Positions 5,714 through 10,397 of a DNA stretch of 10,397 nucleotides are shown piece after piece. The notes under the pieces are model-generated. The model ran no database searches, was not told the origin of the DNA, and saw only the letters and a program-made list of their open reading frames with translations. The position numbers and the translations under genes are program-made. The stretch's first letter is position 1, and each line of letters starts with the position of its first letter. Source of the stretch: Phycisphaerae bacterium (GTDB lineage: Bacteria > Planctomycetota > Phycisphaerae > Sedimentisphaerales > SG8-4); contig JAUVYQ010000091.1 in the NCBI GenBank assembly GCA_030603035.1, positions 1 to 10,397 of the forward strand. The letters run 5' to 3'.

Positions 5714-8086
5714 ATGAGTAAATACCGAACAGATAGCTTGTTCGCATCGGAAGAATGCGAGGAGGCTGTTTGCCACCATATTATTCGGGTGGTGTTTGAG
5801 TCAGCGGCGGATATGGAATTCGACTACCTTGTGCCGGATGAACTCTGGCCGGTCAAAGTGGGACAGAGGGTAGAGGTTCCGTTCGGCAGAAAAAATAAAC
5901 TTGAAAAGGGCTTTTGCGTAGAAGCCGATGTTCCTTTCGAAAAGTCTTTTACCGCCGGCGGTAGGGGACGTAAGCTAAAAAAAATCGTCGAGGTAATAGA
6001 TAAGGAGCCATTGTTGGATGCCAAGCTGATGAAGTTGGCACGGTGGATTAGCAGTTACTATGTTTGTCCGCTTGGTCAAGTTTTAGCGGCAATGGTGCCG
6101 GGTGCGGTGAAAAAAGGGGCAGGGGTTAAGACACAAAGATATGTTTATCTTTCAGCCAGCTTCACTGATATTGAAGAAAGTGTCAAGCAATTAAGGGGTA
6201 AGAAGCAAAAGCAAATTGTCACCGTCCTACAGGGACGAAAGGCCTTTAGCTCAAAAGATGCGATAGAGCTGCAGAGTTTACTGGCTGATGTCGGCTGCAC
6301 GGACGTCCCTATAAAAAATTTAGCTGAAAAAGGGATTATTAAAATAGCCCAGAAAACAATCTTGAAATCTTTACCGGCTATTCCAAAGGGGATGTCACTA
6401 AAAGCAGAGAAGGTGGTACTCAACGAGGACCAGCGAAAGGCATTAGCTCATATAAAAGCCGAGATAGATTCGGGGAGATTTAGCGTTACGCTTTTATATG
6501 GCGTTACCGATAGCGGCAAAACCGAGCTTTATATAAGAGCCGTCGAGGTGGTTTTGCAAAAAGGCAAAAGTGCCATCGTGCTGCTTCCTGAAATCGCTCT
6601 TACGGCCCAGACGGTTCAGCGCTTCAGTTCAAGATTTGAAAAGATAGCTGTGATGCATTCGGGATTGACCGCTGCTCAGCGAAATGTGCAGTGGCAAAAA
6701 ATAAAGTCTGGTGATGCTGACGTGGTTATCGGCGCTCGCTCGGCGGTCTTTGCCCCGTTAGCTAAACCCGGGCTTATCGTTGTTGACGAAGAGCACGAGC
6801 CGAGCTACAAGCAGGATACCACGCCGCGGTATAACGGCAGAGACGTGGCGATAAAACGAGCGCAATTGTGCAATGCGCATTGTATTTTAGGCAGCGCTAC
6901 GCCGTCGTTAGAGACATTGTTTAACTGCCGCAGAAAAAAACACTTTAGCGTAGTGCATCTGCCAAAAAGGGTGATGGACTTGTCCTTTCCTGAAATGAAA
7001 CTGGTCGATTTGCGAGAGGGATATTTTACGCAGAATGGTGTTAATTTGATTTCTGAGCCGTTGGCTGAGCGTCTGAAAGAGACCATTGCAAAAAACGAGC
7101 AGGTGATTTTGCTTTTGAACAGACGCGGTTACAGTAATTTCGTATTCTGCCCATCCTGCAGGCATACCCTGCACTGTCGCAACTGCGATGTAACACTAAC
7201 CTTTCACAAATCAAAGACCGCGGGCTGCGACCGGATGCGAACGGTTACAGGAAAACATATAAATTATGGTTATGCGATATGTCATTATTGTTTAGCACAG
7301 ACACTTGTTCCTGAAAAATGTCCGTTGTGCGGTAAAGGTATGGCTATGATTGGGCTTGGCTCGCAGCGGCTTGAAGAGGAGCTGGCTAAAAAATTCCCGC
7401 AAGCGCGTACATCGAGGATTGACAGCGATTCTATGGCAAGCAGAGACTATTACCGCCTTCTGAAAGACTTTAGCGAGGGTCGCATCGATATATTGGCCGG
7501 AACGCAGATGCTGGCCAAGGGCCTGCATTTTCCAAACGTAACGTTGGTCGGCGTTATTAGTGCTGATACTTGCCTTTATCTGCCGGATTTCAGGGCAAAC
7601 GAGCGCACCTTTCAATTGATTTCTCACGTGGCTGGTCGGGCGGGACGCTCTGTGAAAAAGGGTACGGTTTTTGTTCAAACGTTTCTACCGAACCAGCCGG
7701 CCATACAGTTTGCCCTCAGCGGAGACTTTGACGGCTTTGTCAAAGAGGAATTAAAGCATCGCAAGGCCTGCAATTTGCCGCCGTTCTGGCGACTGGCGGC
7801 TATCGTTATGAGGGACAGGAATTTTGATAAGCTTGATGCTGCCTGCAAGATGATGCGTGAAAGAATCGACTATATTGTCGAGCGTGATAATCTAACAGCG
7901 GTCGTTCGCGGGCCTATGCCGGCGGTGATAAGTCGAATACAGCGTTTTCACAGGATGCAAATAATTATTCAGGCCCCGGAAGCTGCAACTGTGCAACAAT
8001 TATTTAGCAGTCTGCGAGTCCGGCTATGCCGGATTCGGCCGACGGTCAAGGTTGCTATAGATATAGACCCTGTCAATTTATTGTAG
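5714..8086 (+). CDS. priA: PriA, primosomal replication-restart helicase
   Basis: A 790-residue 3'-5' superfamily 2 helicase that recognises stalled forks and reloads the replicative helicase. The N-terminal 3'-DNA-binding domain starts near residue 23 (IIRVVFESAADMEFDYLVP). Walker A is GVTDSGKT (263-270), Walker B DEEH (358-361), then LGSATPSLE (392-400). The eight zinc-binding cysteines are intact at 479/482, 488/491, 523/526 and 536/539, the second and third pairs being separated by 31 residues (about 20 extra residues versus E. coli). GTQMLAKGLHFPNV (596-609) and the arginine-finger motif GRAGRS (641-646) follow. Length is within the usual range for PriA. The start ATG has no strong Shine-Dalgarno sequence; about 20 residues precede the conserved core, so a downstream start cannot be excluded. 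Probably co-transcribed with the gene ending at 5693. Confidence 0.97.
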   Translation: MSKYRTDSLFASEECEEAVCHHIIRVVFESAADMEFDYLVPDELWPVKVGQRVEVPFGRKNKLEKGFCVEADVPFEKSFTAGGRGRKLKKIVEVIDKEPLLDAKLMKLARWISSYYVCPLGQVLAAMVPGAVKKGAGVKTQRYVYLSASFTDIEESVKQLRGKKQKQIVTVLQGRKAFSSKDAIELQSLLADVGCTDVPIKNLAEKGIIKIAQKTILKSLPAIPKGMSLKAEKVVLNEDQRKALAHIKAEIDSGRFSVTLLYGVTDSGKTELYIRAVEVVLQKGKSAIVLLPEIALTAQTVQRFSSRFEKIAVMHSGLTAAQRNVQWQKIKSGDADVVIGARSAVFAPLAKPGLIVVDEEHEPSYKQDTTPRYNGRDVAIKRAQLCNAHCILGSATPSLETLFNCRRKKHFSVVHLPKRVMDLSFPEMKLVDLREGYFTQNGVNLISEPLAERLKETIAKNEQVILLLNRRGYSNFVFCPSCRHTLHCRNCDVTLTFHKSKTAGCDRMRTVTGKHINYGYAICHYCLAQTLVPEKCPLCGKGMAMIGLGSQRLEEELAKKFPQARTSRIDSDSMASRDYYRLLKDFSEGRIDILAGTQMLAKGLHFPNVTLVGVISADTCLYLPDFRANERTFQLISHVAGRAGRSVKKGTVFVQTFLPNQPAIQFALSGDFDGFVKEELKHRKACNLPPFWRLAAIVMRDRNFDKLDAACKMMRERIDYIVERDNLTAVVRGPMPAVISRIQRFHRMQIIIQAPEAATVQQLFSSLRVRLCRIRPTVKVAIDIDPVNLL

Positions 8087-8087
8087 C

Positions 8088-8116
8088 TTGCAATTCTTGA
8101 GCTGATGTGCTACACT
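8088..8116 (+). promoter_or_regulatory. tRNA-type promoter copy upstream of the decayed tRNA
   Basis: TTGCAA (8088-8093), 17 bases, TACACT (8111-8116). Aligned with the intact tRNA promoter at 9144-9172, 20 of 29 positions agree, including the blocks AATTC and GAGCTG in the spacer. It overlaps an inverted pair CTTGAG / CTCAAG (8096-8101, 8115-8120) that could also act in 3'-end formation for priA. Confidence 0.45.
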
Positions 8117-8132
8117 CAAGTTTCTGATTTAT

Positions 8133-8200
8133 CGGGGAGTAGCTCAGTTTGGCCAGAGCGTCCCTTAGGGAAGGTCGCTGGTTCAAATTTCGCTTCATTT
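8133..8200 (+). pseudogene. Decayed tRNA gene (tRNA-Pro-like)
   Basis: The first 28 bases are identical to the intact tRNA-Pro at 9191: acceptor 5' strand CGGGGAG, complete D arm and the base after it. The variable region and T-arm start (AGGTC, GCTGG, TTC) are also shared. The anticodon arm is only 11 bases (TCCCTTAGGGA) instead of 17, so it lacks a normal loop and anticodon. The T stem no longer pairs (GCTGG against TTCGC), and the 3' acceptor strand TTCATTT cannot pair with CGGGGAG. It cannot fold as a tRNA. Its anticodon stem bases differ from those of the intact copy, so the ancestor may have been another proline isoacceptor. Confidence 0.8.
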
Positions 8201-8345
8201 GTGTTGGATTTGGTTTTAGAGCGTTAAACAAACTATGAATGAAGACCGGCAATCATTAAGATGGTGCGGAGATTATTAGGCTTCAGGAAGAAGAACCGAT
8301 GGATTTTTTTAAAAAGATGCTTGTGGCAAAAGAGGTTAAAAAGTA
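8201..8345 (+). other. Spacer after the decayed tRNA with a 19-codon ORF
   Basis: ATG at 8299, preceded by AGGA ten bases upstream, opens MDFFKKMLVAKEVKKYWPP and stops at 8358. It overlaps the TTG start of the next ORF (8346) in another frame. It may be a leader peptide coupled to that ORF, or its true N-terminus separated by a frameshift. Nothing else is recognisable in the spacer. Confidence 0.3.
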
Positions 8346-8705
8346 TTGGCCGCCTTAAACATCGCAGAATCTCAATTCGGCGACTGCATATTTCTGTTTG
8401 ACATGGTCAAGCAAAGGGCAGAGCGAATAATATTGAACGACCAAAAACGCGTAATTCATGCCATTAGGCTTTTGAAAGTTACGCCGATGAATGCAGCACT
8501 TGTAAACATCATGGAAGCTGCTTATGCTTGTTTGCTCTCAGGAGACCGTCACATTCGTAGAGGTGCGTTGCTTGATTCAGGCGAGGAAATCTTGAAAATC
8601 TCCCAAATCGCTACTGAGCGGCTTGTGGCAGATGGCTACCTCAGCCATGATGAAGCTGAAAAATACAGAGCTGATGTCTTAGAGACAATCGCGGGGTCGG
8701 GCTAG
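8346..8705 (+). CDS. Unrecognised 119-residue helical protein
   Basis: The only start near the upstream in-frame stop (8337-8339) is TTG at 8346, with AGAGG ten bases before it; the first internal ATG would remove the first 19 residues. The protein is soluble, without signal or membrane segments, and reads as four or five helices: ALNIAESQFGDCIFLFDMVKQRAERII, RVIHAIRLLK, AALVNIMEAAYACLLS, SGEEILKISQIATERLVADG, and DEAEKYRADVLETIAG. I do not recognise a family. It lies in the segment between the decayed and the intact tRNA gene. The stop codon overlaps a short sequence ACTGAGCGAAGTCAAAGGA (8706-8724) that resembles an interspersed repeat. The unusual start and the overlapping 19-codon ORF make a frameshifted N-terminus a real possibility. 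Coding potential is supported by length and regular amphipathic pattern only. Confidence 0.5.
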   Translation: MAALNIAESQFGDCIFLFDMVKQRAERIILNDQKRVIHAIRLLKVTPMNAALVNIMEAAYACLLSGDRHIRRGALLDSGEEILKISQIATERLVADGYLSHDEAEKYRADVLETIAGSG

Positions 8706-8846
8706 ACTGAGCGAAGTCAAAGGACGAGCAAAAACAATAAATAACTCAAACTGGCCGATTTAGGCTGTGAATTTTGTTTAACTGCTTGGATTGTAGGAAA
8801 TGAAGTCGGTTTCAATAAACTTTAGTGAGTTTAAAGGGGCAAACTT

Positions 8847-9098
8847 GTGTATTACGTCTACATACTTCAAAGTCTACAGAAAGGCAAACTCTACATAGGG
8901 CACACCGACAATCTGATTCGTAGGGTCGAAGAGCATAATACCGGCCGGGGTGGAAAATACACTCGACAGAATGGTCCGTGGATGTTGGTTTACAGCGAGT
9001 CTCATCCGGATCGGGCTTCTGCAGCAAAGCGGGAACGGTACCTCAAGAGCGCGCGAGGGTCCCAGGAAAAGAAGAAGTTTGCTGGTGCTTTAAAGTGA
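8847..9098 (+). CDS. GIY-YIG family nuclease, small stand-alone form
   Basis: An 83-residue single-domain GIY-YIG protein of the UPF0213 / COG2827 kind. The first motif is YVYIL (residues 3-7), the second YIG (16-18) in GKLYIGHTDNLIRRVEEHN. The catalytic arginine lies in RR (25-26), and the metal-binding glutamate is E63 in RERYLKSARG. All four key positions are present. Length is normal for this group, whose members are presumed DNA nucleases of uncertain role. GTG at 8847 is the start, with AAGGGG seven bases upstream. A perfect 6-bp hairpin TAAACT / AGTTTA (8816-8833) ends right at the Shine-Dalgarno and could affect its access. It lies immediately upstream of the tRNA-Pro gene, in the segment bounded by the decayed tRNA copy. 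Confidence 0.87.
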   Translation: MYYVYILQSLQKGKLYIGHTDNLIRRVEEHNTGRGGKYTRQNGPWMLVYSESHPDRASAAKRERYLKSARGSQEKKKFAGALK

Positions 9099-9143
9099 AA
9101 TGCAGTCTGAAAGTAACAGTGAGTTTATGGAAATAAAAGTCGT

Positions 9144-9172
9144 TTGTAATTCGCGAGCTGCTATGGTATATT
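9144..9172 (+). promoter_or_regulatory. Promoter of the tRNA-Pro gene
   Basis: TTGTAA (9144-9149), a 17-base spacer and TATATT (9167-9172) lie 18 bases before the mature tRNA. The spacer is similar to the one upstream of the decayed tRNA copy at 8088-8116, which supports both as real promoters of tRNA genes. Confidence 0.55.
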
Positions 9173-9190
9173 TTTGTTTATAGTTTTTTT

Positions 9191-9265
9191 CGGGGAGTAG
9201 CTCAGTTTGGCCAGAGCGCTGCGTTCGGGACGCAGAGGTCGCTGGTTCGAATCCAGTCTCCCCGA
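9191..9265 (+). tRNA. tRNA-Pro, anticodon CGG
   Basis: The 75-base cloverleaf is complete. Acceptor CGGGGAG pairs with CTCCCCG. D stem GCTC pairs with GAGC. Anticodon stem CTGCG pairs with CGCAG around the loop TTCGGGA, giving anticodon CGG (reads CCG). T arm is GCTGG, TTCGAAT, CCAGT with one G-T pair, and the discriminator is A9265. CCA is not encoded and must be added after transcription. The C1-G72 pair with A73 and the TTCGGGA loop fit proline tRNAs. Confidence 0.95.
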
Positions 9266-9271
9266 GTGATG

Positions 9272-9295
9272 TAACCGCCTTGTATTAGGCGATTA
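9272..9295 (+). terminator. Hairpin downstream of the tRNA gene
   Basis: TAACCGCCT and AGGCGATTA form a 9-base stem with one mismatch around the loop TGTATT, starting seven bases after the tRNA. No T-run follows, so it may be a factor-dependent terminator or a processing structure. The remaining sequence to the promoter at 9437 shows nothing else apart from the palindrome at 9409-9422. Confidence 0.4.
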
Positions 9296-9408
9296 CGCGG
9301 TCCAACTCGACAGCGGAGATTCGATTTACTCACCGGAGGCAGTCGGAATCTCACAACGTTATTAAAAGAACGCTGCTTGCCTGTTCTGATTTTGGCCTAC
9401 AGTCCCCA

Positions 9409-9422
9409 AAACTGGTCAGTTT
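9409..9422. promoter_or_regulatory. Palindrome 14 bases upstream of the -35 box, possible operator
   Basis: AAACTG and CAGTTT are perfect inverted half-sites separated by GT. The element lies just ahead of the promoter at 9437-9466. A related sequence ACTCAAACTGGCCGATTT occurs at 8744-8761 and agrees with the reverse complement of 9409-9426 at 15 of 18 positions. A regulator-binding site is a guess. Confidence 0.3.
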
Positions 9423-9436
9423 GAGTAAAAAAAGTA

Positions 9437-9466
9437 TTGACTCGACAATCTTATATGTGTTAGAAT
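9437..9466 (+). promoter_or_regulatory. Strong promoter of the dockerin / lamin-tail gene
   Basis: A -35 box TTGACT (9437-9442), an 18-base spacer and a -10 box TAGAAT (9461-9466) with an extended TGT directly before it. It is one of the best promoter matches in the window. It predicts a leader of about 65 bases before the ATG at 9537. Confidence 0.6.
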
Positions 9467-9536
9467 GAATATGGCTGATTTGCAGAATTTTGCTTTTTAA
9501 GGTTCACAGGTTACAGGAACTTTAGAAAAGTAGAAT

Positions 9537-10319
9537 ATGCTCAGGCTTATAAAAAATTCGTTGCTCACCCCATTAGAAGTCAACGGCCTACTTCTAACGG
9601 GGCTGACCCTCATGTTAACCATATCTCTGGCCGGTTCTGTGTGGGCCGTCTGTCCGTTGGGCGATCTGAGCGGGGACTGCATAGTCAATTTGGAAGACCT
9701 GAAGCTTTTTGCTGAGCAGTGGCTCGGTGCCGACTGTTCAGGTCCCGGTTGCGCGAACCTAGACGGCATCAGCGGGATAAACGCGTTTGATTTCGCCCTG
9801 TTGGCCAAAAACTGGCTTCGCCGTGACAGCCCGGTGGTTATCAGCGAGTTTATGGCAATCAATGATACTGTTCTGGAAGATGAGGACGGGGACTTTTCCG
9901 ACTGGATCGAACTGCATAATCGCTCGAACGCAGCGGTTAATCTTGAAGGCTGGTTCTTGACCGACGATGAGGATGAGCCGAGAAAATGGCGGCTTCCCGC
10001 CGTCAGCATCGAGCCGGGCGAGTATTTGATCATATTTGCCTCCGGAAAGGACCGCAACGATCCAAACTTGCACACGAACTTCAAACTGGACGGCCAGGGT
10101 GAGTACCTGGCGATTATGTATCCTGACGGCACGGCTGCCAGCCAATACGCTCCGGAGTTTTCCTGTCAAGGAGACGATGTATCTTACGGTTTGACTGTTC
10201 CGGCAGGCTGGCCGCAGCTCGTGCCCTGTTACTTTTTCGGCCCCACACCTGGTTACGCTAACCCGCATTTCTCACAACGTCTGATTTTGAGCGGTTTTTT
10301 CGTGGCAAAAGAAGACTGA
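9537..10319 (+). CDS. Exported dockerin-like / lamin-tail-domain protein
   Basis: The protein has 260 residues. Residues 1-37 form a long Sec signal: RLIK, a hydrophobic stretch LLLTGLTLMLTISLAG, and cleavage near VWA-VC. A paired dockerin-like repeat follows: CPLGDLSGDCIVNLEDLKLFAEQWL (39-63) and ANLDGISGINAFDFALLAKNWL (73-94), with calcium-loop acidic residues in the first and partial loss in the second. Residues 99-200 are a lamin-tail domain (VVISEFMAINDT, DFSDWIELHNRS, LEGWFLTDD, EPGEYLIIFASG). The protein ends soon after GPTPGYANP, where planctomycete relatives I recall continue with long further domains, so it may be a shortened form. The part of the signal at residues 7-22 is encoded by the palindromic repeat at 9568-9602. 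The ATG has only a weak Shine-Dalgarno sequence. It is probably a cell-surface or secreted binding protein; the ligand is unknown. Confidence 0.85.
   Translation: MLRLIKNSLLTPLEVNGLLLTGLTLMLTISLAGSVWAVCPLGDLSGDCIVNLEDLKLFAEQWLGADCSGPGCANLDGISGINAFDFALLAKNWLRRDSPVVISEFMAINDTVLEDEDGDFSDWIELHNRSNAAVNLEGWFLTDDEDEPRKWRLPAVSIEPGEYLIIFASGKDRNDPNLHTNFKLDGQGEYLAIMYPDGTAASQYAPEFSCQGDDVSYGLTVPAGWPQLVPCYFFGPTPGYANPHFSQRLILSGFFVAKED
9568..9602 (+). repeat. Palindromic interspersed repeat inside the signal-peptide codons
   Basis: CCCCATTAGAAGT (9568-9580) and ACTTCTAACGGGG (9590-9602) are 13-base inverted arms with one mismatch and a 9-base loop. The core CCCRTTAGAARTC is the same as in the repeat at 3516-3611. 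It is translated as part of NSLLTPLEVNGLLLTG within the exported protein. Confidence 0.7.
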
Positions 10320-10397
10320 ACACTCATCATCTTTTTCCATACGTCGTTTTTGGGCTTTGGCCACTTTAGGATCGCAAAAAATTCAATGTTGTCCCAG
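10320..10397. other. Right edge, nothing recognised
   Basis: The 78 bases after the stop contain no supported terminator or reading frame. Other frames were checked for a continuation of the lamin-tail protein and close quickly. Confidence 0.5.

Noticed and set aside
8133..8200. First tRNA-like sequence considered as a functional unusual tRNA
   Set aside because: Acceptor and T stems do not pair, and the anticodon arm is six bases short with no normal loop.
8706..8724. ACTGAGCGAAGTCAAAGGA considered as a terminator hairpin
   Set aside because: The inverted part (GACT / AGTC) is only four bases and no T-run follows. It resembles a common short interspersed sequence, but one copy is not enough to call a repeat.
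8133..9265. Segment between tRNA copies considered as an integrated phage or genomic island
   Set aside because: No integrase, excisionase or phage gene is present, and the duplicated part is the 5' half of the tRNA, not the usual 3' attachment region.
9497..10268. Long minus-strand frames (9497-10132 and 9759-10268) opposite the lamin-tail gene
   Set aside because: They are long but antisense to a frame with signal peptide, dockerin repeats and lamin-tail motifs; they show no domain and arise from codon bias on the other strand.

Overview
The window looks like a chromosomal segment from a planctomycete, probably of the Phycisphaerae / Sedimentisphaerales type. This rests on three things seen in the sequence. 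One is a secreted protein that pairs a dockerin-like repeat (GDLSGDC...EQWL / NAFDFALLAKNWL) with a lamin-tail domain. Another is a PriA with the wording GVTDSGKT and AKGLHFPNV. The third is a tRNA gene without an encoded CCA. The taxonomic call is inference from remembered family patterns, not from a search.

Layout from left to right. Positions 1-1561 (minus) hold the first 520 codons of uvrB, which runs off the left edge; its sigma70-type promoter and a structured leader lie at 1562-1687. A separate promoter at 1759-1787 drives a two-gene MNT nucleotidyltransferase / HEPN cassette (1817-2556) with a 4-base start/stop overlap, a probable toxin-antitoxin pair. A convergent minus-strand gene (2730-3617) encodes a lipoprotein of the M14 zinc peptidase / murein peptide amidase type. 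Its first 34 codons are made from a palindromic interspersed repeat. A divergent promoter region (about 3620-4009) leads to a small exported protein of unknown function (4010-4702). Then come a DUF5677-like helical protein (4833-5693) and priA (5714-8086), 20 bases apart and probably co-transcribed.

The right part is accessory in character. A decayed copy of a tRNA gene, with a recognisable copy of its promoter (8088-8200), lies about 1 kb upstream of an intact tRNA-Pro(CGG) gene (9191-9265). Between them are an unrecognised 119-residue ORF and a small GIY-YIG nuclease. After the tRNA, a strong promoter leads to the dockerin / lamin-tail secreted protein (9537-10319). Its signal peptide also contains the palindromic repeat seen in the peptidase gene.

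Housekeeping DNA repair and replication genes (uvrB, priA) therefore frame accessory cargo: a probable toxin-antitoxin pair, two or three exported proteins, a GIY-YIG gene and a broken tRNA. The most interesting signal is the interspersed hairpin repeat placed in frame at the N-termini of two unrelated exported proteins. Next is the duplicated and decayed tRNA with its promoter. I see no CRISPR array, insertion sequence, rRNA or riboswitch.
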